From NCBI GenBank assembly GCA_001599815.1, contig BCIA01000002.1:806001-870000 (forward strand): 64,000 bases of DNA. Direction: 5' to 3'. Made by a program: the position numbers and the translations under genes. How positions within the stretch are numbered: the stretch's first letter is position 1; each line of letters opens with the position of its first letter. Positions 44,674 through 54,691 of this stretch are shown here, piece after piece. The notes below the pieces were generated by a model. The model did no database searches and was not told the origin of the DNA. It saw only the letters and a list, made by a program, of their open reading frames with translations. This DNA comes from Furcasterigmium furcatum. Its lineage: Eukaryota; Ascomycota; Sordariomycetes; Glomerellales; Plectosphaerellaceae.

Positions 44674-45240
44674 TCATAGATTCTCCCGGATGTCAAGCCA
44701 GGCCTGGATAGCTCTCCAGCATGTGTGCTCTGCGGATATCCATCTGCTGGCCGCCATGGAGAAGAGATATTGGGCGTATTCCGTGCCAGTCGAGCTCACC
44801 TGGCCTTCAAATCTTGCAGTCTGTCTTAATCTCTCTTCCAGGCGTTTGCGCAGGACAGCCGGTTGAATATCTGACACACAAACCAGTCGGCGAGTTCTCG
44901 TTCGGGCGCTCTTGGCGCTACGCTGGTCCTCAGAATCGTCCTTGGAGAAGAAGTAGCATATCGTCGTGTCTGCGGTCGCCGATGTCACAAGCTCCTCGTC
45001 CACGGGGAATTTTGCAACAAAGACTTGCCGCAGCCCGGATCTGCAGAGACCCAGAGGAACGGGGATGTCGCGCTGGTTTTCTACTGACGGAAGAGAGGGT
45101 GGCTCGGAACCACCCGCATGTTCCTTGGACGCGCTGTTTTAGTTTCTGTGATATCTATACGGCGAGGACGGCCGTCTTGCGACGTCAGGCGTTCGAGAGC
45201 AACCGAAATATTAAACCTGAAGTCTAACCCAGCAAGTAGT
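44674..45240 (-). pseudogene. Remnant of a NACHT-domain (NLR-type) gene
   Basis: Pieces of a fungal NACHT NTPase appear in order but in different frames. One frame near 45140-45080 reads VQGTCGWFRATL, the GTC-W-F motif that precedes NACHT domains. A second near 45060-45000 reads FLWVSADPGCGKSLL, a Walker A loop, and meets a stop soon after. A third from 45003 downwards reads VDEELVTSATADTTICYFFSK and DDSEDQRSA, the next conserved block, and runs to a stop at 44674. Stops and frame changes between blocks show that the gene is broken. Fungal NLRs act in non-self recognition and often turn over by birth and death. The downstream NTPase motifs are missing. Confidence 0.7.
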
Positions 45241-47079
45241 CGGAGAGAACTGTCCTTCTGCCGGACAATTTCTAGAGCTTATGTGCTCCTCGGAAGGACG
45301 GGCAGATGGCTTCCTTGCAAGGCCCTGCCACATGAAGACCTGTCGCAAAGCTGTAGAGAGCGAAATGGACGGGGCATATCACATCGTCTGGGATACTGCA
45401 ACGCATAGGGCGCCGCAACGCCTGGGATTCGCGCCAACTTCCTTCATCGGCGACATTCCTGGCCGTATTCACCGGGAAGACCAAGAATAAGATATCTGTC
45501 ATGAGGGTCACAGAAGACATGGCCGGCTTAGCTTTGATGCCGTCTAGATTCGTTGCTCTTGAAGTATCTGCAATCGACTCGGGAGCAAGAGAATATCTCG
45601 ATTTCTTAGGCTCGATTTGAGGCCCGTTGTTCGACAAGGCCGTTCCAAGGGCGGCCATCCTTTCTGCGACCCTCCTGCCTGGCAGCCTAGGTAGGGGATT
45701 GCAAGAGTATCTGTGAATCATTGTTGTCACGGGCTCTTGTCACAATAACACCCGATATCACATGACTTTCCAAGTGGGCTACTCTCCCACTAGCTGCGAT
45801 CTTCCTGCCACACAGACTTTCCACTTCCTATTCCCCAGACACACCGAAGGGCCGTACGCCCGGGCTTCGCCTCGCCTTCAAAGGCATTTTCAACGAACCA
45901 ACTTTCTCGAGCTATTTACTGTTCCAGTACACTACTCAACCCTTCCGGACGCCAATGTCGATTCCAAGCGCCCAAATCCCATCCCTTCGAACCCCATCCC
46001 TTCAAATCCGACTCAACCGCTGGTGATGCCACGGGGAGACACTCAGCCACACGACAGTCGACAGTCGTGGACATTGAATCCGAAGCAAGTCCAACCATAC
46101 ATACACCCATGCGGTCCCGTTCACTCGACGATTGCACACAGTCTCCATGGTCCCGTTCACTCGACGATCATGACTCCAACCAACTGCCTCCATCGCAGAC
46201 CCTAACGGCTCAGGCGTTTACCGGTCAAGCCTTCAAGTTTGCCCCGCTGTCCGGGACTCCGCCGTGCCACAGGCGGCTGTCAAAGATGGATCCACTCTCA
46301 ACGACATCCGAACCATTCGAGGTGTTGGTGGGTGTAGCGGACCGCAAGCACGTCGCCGTCGCGATGAAGGACTCACCACAATGGCATCCGCCGACTTCTG
46401 GTACGTCTCGAGTCTATCGATCTGGTTGTGACGAGCAAATTTCACTGACCAACGAAGATTGTTCATGTCACGATCAACGGCCATTGAGGTCTTTCGCCAC
46501 GGCGACGCAACGTCGAGCATCTACGGCTGGCCCGTGACGAAAGCACATTGCAAGACGAACGATGACTGAAGAAGATATTCAAGGCCCAACCAAGACTTCA
46601 CTATGAAGCAACATCGCATCAACCCGCTCAGGTATAGCCGGCCCATTCCCAGAGCAGGTGGTGGCCCTTAAGGATCGTGGAGCATGCCTGATCATTCGAT
46701 CGCACTGCGTTCCGCCCGTACGTGATGCATTTCCAACGTACGGGTCTTTTTTTTTCTCTCAACTTGGCCGAATTACCATTCTACCTTGTTTTCACCTTCG
46801 GTAAACTTCTTCATCATCGAACTTTCTCGCACGTGTTTTCCTCAGGCCCAGCTTACGGAGAACTCTGATCCGCGCACCTTCCGCGAAAGATTGATCGCAG
46901 CGCTCGAAAATTTCGACGCGCCTGCTCAATTCTGGGCGAGTGTTATTCACTTTCGCTCCTTCCCCGGCAACTGTTTCAAAATTCTCCCCCACCCACCCCA
47001 TTCCTCCGTCACTTTTCACCTTTTCTCCCCATGTCTTCCTCCTTCCACCTCCAACCGACCAGGAACAGCTGAGCCCAGG
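45241..47079. other. Intergenic region between the NACHT remnant and the F-box gene
   Basis: No intact gene is supported. The minus-strand frame 45272-45730 might be part of the decayed NLR locus but shows no domain. One or two sequences resembling the 31-bp repeat lie at 45566-45626. A 20-bp direct repeat GGTCCCGTTCACTCGACGAT occurs at 46113-46132 and 46149-46168. A run of ten T lies near 46747. Confidence 0.45.
45566..45626 (+). repeat. Diverged units of the 31-bp repeat family
   Basis: The sequence from 45595 begins ATCTCGATTTCTTAGG and continues CTCGATTTGAGG. It matches the last unit at 60574 (ATCTCAATTATCTAAGG, CTCGATCTGAGG) with one gap and few changes. A weaker unit start (ATCTGCAATCGA) lies 29 bp upstream. 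It sits just outside the NACHT remnant. Confidence 0.45.
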
Positions 47080-48678
47080 ATGGAGACGCCTTCCAACGAT
47101 TTGGAGAGCCTCCCCTCCAAATTGCGTCTCGCATCCGAAACCCTGTATCCCGAGTCGACCCTGATGTGGAGTAGCCTCCCGGTGGAGATCCAGGAGATGA
47201 TCTTGGGCTTCTTCAACGGCAACTCCCCAGCTCGCTCATTGAACCGGGTCAACTTCCAACCTGCCTCGGTGTGCAGACAGTGGCGCAACCTTCTCGAACC
47301 TCTGAATTTCAAAAGTCTCAGCCTTGGCTCAGATGACGTCCCTGCTTTCGAGAAGATCATCAGACGCGATGCCCCGGATTATCGTCGGCTGGGCTACATT
47401 CGCCAGCTCCGGCTAACCATCAGTCTGCCAGCATACGACTCTGACAGAGAAAAAGAGCAAGAGTGCTATGAAACAACTCTGAGAAACCAGGCTGCTTTTG
47501 CGGCTGGCGTCACACGGCTGATTCGTGTTCTCGCCCTATCGCCCGAGACTTCATCTCCCGGCCTCGCACTGGAGTTGTGCGCGTCATCACCCTCAGATGG
47601 AGAGGCCTTCGACGTGACCCAGCTGTGGAAGAGCTTCTTTAACGAATCTATCGAAGCGACTGAGCATCCCGACGAGATTCCCTACGAGAATTACCGAGAG
47701 GCCCTGATGGCGCGTCGTTCCCTCGACGAACTGCCTGAATTCACATTTCAATCGACCGCGGTGTTCGACAGTCTTCATGTCCCTCTCATGCACCTCGACA
47801 TCCACCAACTCGTGCCAGCCCCCATCATCCGGGAGTTCAGTGTCCCACGTCAATCGATGCGCCTTGTTTACGAGCCTGCACTTTCTTCGCTCATCCGAAC
47901 CTGCATGCCACAGCTGAAATGCCTGAGGATCGAGCGCTGGAGCTTCGATGTACCGAACCACGATCACCACCAGCTGTGGTCTGGCATTTTCCTTCCTGGA
48001 CTACGAGAGCTTCACTTGTTCAACGACAACTATTGGTTCTTTCCCTCGACGCCCCCCGAACACAACGCAGCACAACTCAGCCAGCAGCTCCCGGATCTCG
48101 AGCATTTTTCCCTGACAGGCTTCTACAGTCATCAGGCGTCGTGGTTCTTCACGGAGCCCCGAAGCCACACAAGCGCCAGTCGCCAAGGCACTTGGCCGGC
48201 ATTGAGGACTTTGGCCGTTTCAGACCGCTGTCTTCTCGATCGCGAAGAGGACATGATGCTAGACATGTTGACCAAGGCGGCGAACGCCATGGCTCGCATG
48301 CCCAAGCTTGAGGTCATGGAACTCTGGTTTGCCAAGAGGTCGGAATCGTATACTTGGTCATTCAACAGGGTCAAGAATCGCATCCGCATTCTCTGGCACG
48401 ACGGGAAAACCGACACGAGGGGTGACATTCTCCGAAACCTGGCAGAGGAGTGGCGACGAATGTTGAAGGACGTGGTACGCATTGATCAAGACATCGAGAT
48501 TGAACTGGGACTATTCGATATCCCCCTGGACCGATGGAAATGCAGCCGCCGATCCGACGTGGTTGCTTCTCTCGAGCTCTCACGGCATGTTGTGTCTCCG
48601 AGAACCTTGGTCCAACTCAAGTTGGAGGACGACATACCGAACAAGATAGATTATAATATCCTTGAAAACACAATCTGA
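47080..48678 (+). CDS. F-box protein
   Basis: A single exon of 532 aa starting at the ATG at 47080 (METPSNDLESLPSKLRLASE). The frame stays open upstream without an ATG. The F-box spans about residues 28-75: MWSSLPVEIQEMILGFFNGN, then ASVCRQWRNLLEPLNFKSLSL. The rest has the loose leucine-rich pattern of large fungal F-box families (YIRQLRLTISLPAYD, LKCLRIERWSFDVP, LPGLRELHLFNDNYWFF, ALRTLAVSDRCLLD). F-box proteins link substrates to the SCF ubiquitin ligase through Skp1. The target is unknown, and such genes are numerous and divergent in fungi. Confidence 0.85.
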   Translation: METPSNDLESLPSKLRLASETLYPESTLMWSSLPVEIQEMILGFFNGNSPARSLNRVNFQPASVCRQWRNLLEPLNFKSLSLGSDDVPAFEKIIRRDAPDYRRLGYIRQLRLTISLPAYDSDREKEQECYETTLRNQAAFAAGVTRLIRVLALSPETSSPGLALELCASSPSDGEAFDVTQLWKSFFNESIEATEHPDEIPYENYREALMARRSLDELPEFTFQSTAVFDSLHVPLMHLDIHQLVPAPIIREFSVPRQSMRLVYEPALSSLIRTCMPQLKCLRIERWSFDVPNHDHHQLWSGIFLPGLRELHLFNDNYWFFPSTPPEHNAAQLSQQLPDLEHFSLTGFYSHQASWFFTEPRSHTSASRQGTWPALRTLAVSDRCLLDREEDMMLDMLTKAANAMARMPKLEVMELWFAKRSESYTWSFNRVKNRIRILWHDGKTDTRGDILRNLAEEWRRMLKDVVRIDQDIEIELGLFDIPLDRWKCSRRSDVVASLELSRHVVSPRTLVQLKLEDDIPNKIDYNILENTI

Positions 48679-49088
48679 TGGAGACCTCGACAATGAAGTG
48701 ATGCTCGGTGTTGTCTGTGATCCGCTTGATACGAGGCACTTGGGGGATTTTCCCTGTGGTATTGTATACTTACCTTAACCAAAGCATAGCTGGCAAATAC
48801 CTAGGCGCACACCTCTCAGTTTCGTCCATTGCTTTCTGGGATACAGACACTTCCGGTTCTAATTTCCTAGCCAAGATACACAGGCGTACATTGGTTTCAG
48901 GATCACGTGCGATCATTGCAAGTATGGATGGTACTAGAGTCAAGGAAATGCCAATAGTTGCTTCAACCGCTGCTACCATGCCCATTGCGACGATGAACCA
49001 CCATAGCAACTGGGACGTGTCCTGCCTCCGTGACGACAGACCTGTTGACCCGCCCTTCATGCAATGCGTTCCTGGTACCTCGGGTTCG
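48679..49088. other. Intergenic region between convergent genes
   Basis: It holds the 3' flanks of the F-box gene and the next minus-strand gene. No feature is supported. A frame from the minus-strand gene continues here on paper, but it is the wrong frame after that gene's last exon. Confidence 0.45.
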
Positions 49089-50234
49089 TCACTGGCGGCC
49101 CAAAGCCCGCGCGTCACACCACTCCTCCATCTTGTCCCAGAGAATCTCCATGTCCGGAATCTCCTCGAACTCCTTCGCTTGTGCCTCTGCGCGCTCCTGT
49201 CTCCCCTGGCCCATGCCCAGCCACACGAGAGAACGAAGTTGCGGGTCTGTGACGCCTCCGACCTCCAGCTTTCCTGGAGGGGCAATGTCGACGCAACGGG
49301 ACCAGATGCCGGACTGTTCATGTCTGCAGAGAACCTCCACTTGCATCCGGAAGTCCTTCGCGTAGTAGTACCGGACGTCTGTAAGGGGAATTTTGGCATG
49401 ATCCTCGTTCTTTGCCCTGTACTCGACGTGCTCGCTACTAAGTTGATCTCGGTAGCTGCCTCTGCCTTCGGCATAGCACGGTAGTGTCGTTCCTTCTCGC
49501 TTCGCTGGTACTGAGCCTCGGTTGTCTCGGGTGCCGGGTGGTATTCGAATCTCGAGAGAGGCACGCCGATGACCTTGCCATTGGCGTCTTGCATGGCGAA
49601 CCTACAGACAGGATCTTTGTCGTCGAAGCCACCAGGGTCTTCGTCTTTCGAGGGAAGTAGGTGCTCGGGGATATCCTCTGGCTGGACGCCATGCCATTGT
49701 CGCTGGGTTCCCGAGATTTCTATCTCCATCTCTCTTGCCCACCGGTCCCTGCTGTCAGATGGAATGTCGGGGAGATCTTCCATGGCCTCGGCTTTGCGCG
49801 ACATCTCCGCGATTTCGGTTTGTGTCATGGGCCGTCTGATGTATTGGCCGCCTTTCTCTTCTTCCACAAAGAAGCCTTCGCCGTCAGGTGACTCCAACGC
49901 CTCCATGTTGCGATTCAACGCATGGTCACCGTCAGAGTTGTCGTCACTGTGTCTGGCCAATTCCTCCTCCGGCTCCGGCTCAGTCTCAGGTCCGTTGTTA
50001 CGCGTTGCCTGGTCCAGATACTCAGCTCTGATCCTGGCGTGGCGTAGGTACCGAGGATGCTCGAACACGCCGATTTCCTACATCGCATGTCAGTCGAGAA
50101 AGCAACATCAGTAAGACTGCACCCACATTCAAAAGCTCCCAGGAAGCAGTGCCGTTCCGGAGTTTGATCATGTCCATACGCCGATGTTGCTCTGCGCGTT
50201 CTTCATCGGTGGTTTCGCGACGAAGCTCGCGCAT
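49089..50234 (-). CDS. Conserved-looking protein of unknown function, start uncertain
   Basis: Proposed exons: 50234 (first in-frame ATG)-50127, 50077-49512 and 49461-49089, about 349 aa. The frame is open further upstream to 50441 and looks coding there (LKRKKTIVTGILRGQDFLDF) but contains no ATG, so the true start may lie in an unseen exon. Intron 1 (GTGGGT donor, CTGAC branch, GTAG acceptor) joins TASWELLN to EIGVFEHPRYLRHARIRAEY. A 50-nt intron with a weak GTACCA donor is needed to enter the last frame (SYRDQLSSEHVEYRAKNEDH, VRYYYAKDFRMQVEVLCRHE). Otherwise the gene is frameshifted. The family is not recognised. A basic upstream stretch would suit a mitochondrial presequence. Confidence 0.6.
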
Positions 50235-51140
50235 CTGTACGAAATCCAGGAAGTCTTGGCCGCGTAATATCCCCGTCACTATAGTCTTCTTCCTCTTCAG
50301 AGGGTTGACGTGAGCTGACGATTCTGAGGGCGGAGGAGGTTCCTCCGTGATCGCAACTGTATGTGAGGCAGATGCTTGAAAGGAGGAAGAGGAAAGAGAG
50401 TTGGAGAAGGGGGAGAGGAGAGGTGTGGTTCGGGGGATCAAAGAGGCATGCCAGAGCCAGAGGAAAGCAGTGCCCAGGCGAGAAGGGGTTGAAGGGGCCT
50501 CTGTGCTGGAACAGAAGGAGATGAATGGGGGGAGTAGGTTGGGAGGATGTAAAGTCGAAGTCGTGGGGGTGGAAATCCAGCAGGCGAGGTTGAGCTGCCC
50601 TCATTTGAAGCATCCACGCTGCAGGGTGAGGAGATGGATGGATGCTGTCAACTGAAGAACCTGGAAGCCCACGTTGTTTCTTATATAGCAGTGGGAGCTC
50701 TCTCGGAGCCCTTCTGTCCGCACCTGACAGTCCTACCTCTGCTCCTGCTCCTTCTCCTGCCCCTTTCTCTTGCCTAGTCCTTACAGATTATTCACTTGCC
50801 TCAAACCTCAGGTGTCGGTTCAGTCGGACCACACCCTGACTATAAATCTCCCAACCTCCACGCCGTCACTCTCACTTCTCCTCCTCCTCCTCCGGCCGTC
50901 ACCAACCCTCTCATCAACTCACATCTCCTCCTCTCACGGGTACGTCCCTGGGGGTGGCAACCTATCCAACAGCTAGCATCATTCGATACGCCTTACGGAG
51001 TACACGACACCTTCCTCGGCGCAATCAAGCACCTTCGAGAGCTCAACGCTGCCAAACAGCCCGACGCGACAAACAAAACGAACCATGTTTGTCCCCCCCC
51101 CCCCTTGACAGCCCCAGAAGTAATCTAATCATCCTCACAG
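50235..51140. other. Intergenic/leader region between two divergent genes
   Basis: It contains the open but ATG-less 5' extension of the minus-strand gene and the promoter of the coiled-coil gene, with TATAAAT at 50839-50845. A plus-strand frame at about 50970-51084 reads coding-like (FDTPYGVHDTFLGAIKHLRE) but has no ATG. A run of 12 C lies at 51093-51104. Confidence 0.45.
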
Positions 51141-51764
51141 TCCACTGACGAACTTTACACACTCCAGTATCACTCCGAACTACAGCTCAGGCCCTCCATC
51201 GGATTCCTACGCATGATGACGCCTCTTGACACCCTTCCTGGAGGGGTTGGCCAACCCCCCGCAGAAGAGGCCAGAGAAGGAACGCCGGAGACAGTCCAAG
51301 GCTGCAACAAGATGGTGAACCTGGTCATCGACCTTTTGAGGGTCTTGCAAGCGCACTCGGACATCTATTCCACCCAAGCTAAACAGACGCGAGACATCGT
51401 TACACGTGCAGACGAGAAGGTTGCGCAGATGAAAGATCTGCTCGAAGCAGAGAGCAATCTGGCCCAGGTAATCCAAGTTCGCCAGAAGTTGGAAGACGAC
51501 CTCAGTCAAGCAGCCAACAACAACCAACAGCTGGAGAAGGGCCTTCGCCAGGAAAAGCAAGCTTACCAGAAGCTGATCGAGGACCTTTCCAGGCTAATCC
51601 AGGACGTGGAGATTGGGGATAAGGAGATATAAGAGGAGAAGCGCGATGCTGAGGCGGGAAGGGCAGAGCTGATGGCGATTGCAAACAAGCGAAAGGAGGA
51701 TACAGACGTGGACGGAGATGGAGATGGAAACCCCAGGAGGAGGCAGAAGGGCAGCAGCCCCTGA
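51141..51764 (+). pseudogene. Coiled-coil protein gene interrupted by an in-frame TAA
   Basis: From the acceptor CACAG at 51140 the frame reads STDELYTLQYHSELQLRPSI and GFLRMMTPLDTLPG. It continues as a long heptad-rich coiled coil (KVAQMKDLLEAESNLAQVIQ, QQLEKGLRQEKQAYQKLIED). A TAA at 51630-51632 stops it after DVEIGDKEI. The same frame then goes on for 43 more coding-like residues (EEKRDAEAGRAELMAIANKR, ending RRRQKGSSP) to a TGA at 51762. A single C-to-T change in CAA would explain the stop. If the gene is intact, the protein would simply end at 51632, starting from the ATG at 51213 (139 aa). No upstream exon with ATG and a strong donor was found. The family is not recognised. Confidence 0.45.
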
Positions 51765-52207
51765 GGATCATCGCGGTGCAAGATGCAGACCGATGCTGTA
51801 GGCATTTAACACCGATGTGGCAACGCTCTCGCGAGCCACTACATAACCAGACTTGACTTCGCAACCATGGGGACTGTAGAGTGCTAATGAGGCTGGGCGG
51901 CAGTGATGATCAGTGATATGAACGTTGATGTGCCTATACCGAGATGACCCATCGTCACCATGCATGCTAGTTATTGGTTTATCTTGTAGATTTGTGGCCG
52001 ACCAGCTGGTGGTAGTTGTCTGCGACCTGCTCGATACGAGGCCGTTGGATGACTCTCCCCGAGTACCAACGGCGGAAGTGTTCACGCTCCATATAGTACC
52101 GATGGGGATATTTGCAAGATCCCCTGTTGGGCTGGTTCTGATGCTATTGAACAACGTTGGGCTGGGCCAGTGGCCGGGTGTATTAATTCTATGCGTGTAA
52201 ACTCGGT
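51765..52207. other. Intergenic region between coiled-coil gene and NADPH oxidase gene
   Basis: It holds the 3' flanks of two convergent genes and nothing else that can be supported. Confidence 0.45.
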
Positions 52208-54691
52208 CTAACCAAACACCTCGATCATGAAGTGGTACTCGATCTTGCTCCCGTCGTGACGGCCCCTGGTCGTCAGCTCCTGGCACTTGTCCGCCAGGAT
52301 CTCGCCCACGACCGGCGCGCCGCAGTAGAACACGCCGACCTTGAGCTCCTCGTCCTCCTCGTAGTACTCGTCCGCGGCCTGCGCGTCGGAGCCGTTGGCG
52401 GACGCCGTCTCGGGCTTGCCGCGGGTCTGCCGCCGCCTGGCGGCGCGGTACTGGCGCATCTCCTCGTAGTGCTCGTCGAGGATGATGTCGAAGTCGGGCC
52501 GGCCAAAGTGCGTCGGGTTGAGGAGGCCCGTGAGCGGCGAGGCCGGGTGCTTGTCCGTGCGGTGCATCTCGAGGAGCCAGCGGTACACGTGCGTGACGAT
52601 GTCCTTGCGCTTGGCGGTGACGTGGGTGGCGATGCGGATGTCGAGATGGGGCTCCTCCTCGTGGTCGCGGTGCCACTCCTGGCTACGGGAGACATCGTTG
52701 AGCAGGTCGGAGATCCAGAGCAGATAGTTACGCTCGCGGACCATCCAGTGGAAGTCGACGCGGCGGTAGTCCTCGGCAAACGTGTCGGCGCGGCGGGGGC
52801 AGGGGTTGCGGTCGTTGTTGACAACGCCGGGGCCGAGATCTGAGTGCGGTTGCGGCGCCAGAAGGCCGTTGCCGTTGCCGTTGGTCGTCTTTTCGGCATC
52901 ATTCTGGCCAGGGACAGCGGCGGTAGCGTCCGAGCCGTTGCGCTGACCGTCGTGCGTGTGCTGTCCTGAAGGGCCGCCGTGGTCTTGATCATCCTTGTAC
53001 TGCATATCGGCCAGAATGCCGGAGAAGGGCGTCACACCGATACCGGCACCGATGATGACGGAGTGGTTGAAGTCGTAGAAACGCTGCGCAGGCGCGCCGA
53101 AGGGCCCGTTCACGCTGACCTTGATCGTCGACTCGCCCGAATCGCCTCCCAGCTTGCGAAGCCTGCCGGTCCAGTCACCGTCCGTCTTGATATGGACAGA
53201 CATCTTGTTCCCCTGGCAGAAGGAGACGGTGAAGGGATGCCACTGGAAGAAGCTGATCTGGGGCACCTGCAGGAAGATGTATTGGCCGGCCTTGTAACTC
53301 CAGAGACGCTCACTGGGGATGGTGGTGGTGATCTCGACAGTCTCGCCATCGAGGACCTTCAGAGTAGCGTCGATGGAGAGGAAGCCGAGACCGATGCGGA
53401 CGACACGCTCAACCAGGACGAGCAGGGTAGGGAAGGCCAGGAAGTAGCCGAACATGGGCCACTGGAGGAGGGCAGCGGTGCCGTGGGCCATCATCAAGCC
53501 GATAATGGGGAACATGAGCAAGTGGCCGAGCTGGAAGACCTGGTAGTTCCACTTGCGCACCTGAGGCATGCTGAGGGCGGCGAGAAGGTAGAAGAGGCCG
53601 AGGGCGGTGATACCGGTGAATCCAGGCAGTGAGCGGACATAATCGATATAGGGGCGAGGCACCATGTCGGGGCCCAGAGCTTCGGCGACAGCATCCTCCC
53701 TGGCCGGGTCGCTTCCAGCGCGGAATGAGCCGGTCAAGTGGCCCACGCCATGCAGCGTCGCGAAGAGAAGGGCGAGGCAGGAGATGCGGATATGGAAGTC
53801 CTGGGAGAGGTCCCAGTTGAAGAAGCGCGAGATGTAGTATGACCTGCGCAGCCAGGTGGAAAAGTAGCGGGACATGCTGAGGATGAGGAAGAAGAAGGTC
53901 GGGTACAGGGCACCGGCGTTGGTCTTGGCCATGACCACGCCCCAGCCGAAGGCGGCGCGATACGGGTAGGTGGTCTGGTACTTGACGAGCTGCCAGACCG
54001 CGAAGGCGATGATCATGGCGGCAACAACGCCGACGAAGACGATCTCGGGCCCGCGGACGGCCCAGTAGGCGCGGATCTTGCGCCAGCCGGGCAGGCGCCT
54101 GAAGTAGCTCTTCTCGTCCTCCTCCTGCTTCTGGGCCTGCTTCAGGGAGGGGATCTTCCACTGGCGGACCAGCTCCTTGAACTCGGCGCGGGGGATGCGC
54201 TGGGCATCGGAGCCCATCATGCTTCGGAGGAAGGCGTGGCGAACCTCGGCATCGTGGGAGTCGTGGTTAGACTTGATGACGTGGTGAACGTCGGCCTGGG
54301 GGGCGAGCTCGTCGTGGGCATCGTCGAGCTTCTTTTCGACCTCACTGTAGTCGATGAACCCGTCGTCATTGTGGTCGAGATCGTCGAGGAACTTGTCGAT
54401 CTCCTCGTCGTTGAGGTATGCCACGTTCTTGTCTGAACGAATGGGGTGCTCGGCCTGGAAAGAGGCGCGAGGCTTGCTGACTTGCTGCTCGTTATCTTGG
54501 GGCGCATCGGCCGTTGTCGTCTCCGACTGAGAGGGCTCTTGGATGGTGGGTTGCTGAGGCTGATCGACCTCTTGCTGAGGCGTCACCGCCTGAGTCGTCT
54601 CTGAGTGCAGCTGCTCCAAGGGAGGCTGCTGGGCGTGATCCTCCGTCTGTTGGTCTTGCGGCAGCTTCTGCTGCTGCTGGGCGTCGGCCAT
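52208..54691 (-). CDS. noxC: NADPH oxidase with EF-hand, NoxC-like
   Basis: A single exon of 827 aa. The first 85 residues are Gln/Glu/Pro-rich. A canonical EF-hand loop lies at about residues 106-117 (DHNDDGFIDYSE), with D, N and D at positions 1, 3 and 5 and E at 12. Six membrane helices follow, with the two haem His pairs in LFATLHGVGHLTG and in FQLGHLLMFPIIGLMMAHG. The FAD motif is HPFTVSF and the NADPH motifs are GAGIGVTPFSGIL and VFYCGAPVVG. The protein ends FMIEVFG, one residue past the usual terminal Phe. It transfers electrons from NADPH across a membrane to oxygen, making superoxide. The EF-hand and long N-terminus separate NoxC from NoxA and NoxB and imply calcium control. The gene symbol follows the class assignment. 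Confidence 0.93.
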   Translation of the reverse strand: MADAQQQQKLPQDQQTEDHAQQPPLEQLHSETTQAVTPQQEVDQPQQPTIQEPSQSETTTADAPQDNEQQVSKPRASFQAEHPIRSDKNVAYLNDEEIDKFLDDLDHNDDGFIDYSEVEKKLDDAHDELAPQADVHHVIKSNHDSHDAEVRHAFLRSMMGSDAQRIPRAEFKELVRQWKIPSLKQAQKQEEDEKSYFRRLPGWRKIRAYWAVRGPEIVFVGVVAAMIIAFAVWQLVKYQTTYPYRAAFGWGVVMAKTNAGALYPTFFFLILSMSRYFSTWLRRSYYISRFFNWDLSQDFHIRISCLALLFATLHGVGHLTGSFRAGSDPAREDAVAEALGPDMVPRPYIDYVRSLPGFTGITALGLFYLLAALSMPQVRKWNYQVFQLGHLLMFPIIGLMMAHGTAALLQWPMFGYFLAFPTLLVLVERVVRIGLGFLSIDATLKVLDGETVEITTTIPSERLWSYKAGQYIFLQVPQISFFQWHPFTVSFCQGNKMSVHIKTDGDWTGRLRKLGGDSGESTIKVSVNGPFGAPAQRFYDFNHSVIIGAGIGVTPFSGILADMQYKDDQDHGGPSGQHTHDGQRNGSDATAAVPGQNDAEKTTNGNGNGLLAPQPHSDLGPGVVNNDRNPCPRRADTFAEDYRRVDFHWMVRERNYLLWISDLLNDVSRSQEWHRDHEEEPHLDIRIATHVTAKRKDIVTHVYRWLLEMHRTDKHPASPLTGLLNPTHFGRPDFDIILDEHYEEMRQYRAARRRQTRGKPETASANGSDAQAADEYYEEDEELKVGVFYCGAPVVGEILADKCQELTTRGRHDGSKIEYHFMIEVFG

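Noticed and set aside
45272..45730. A 152-codon minus-strand frame as an N-terminal exon of the NACHT gene
   Set aside because: No NLR N-terminal domain is recognisable, and no splice site joins it to the NACHT motifs in frame.
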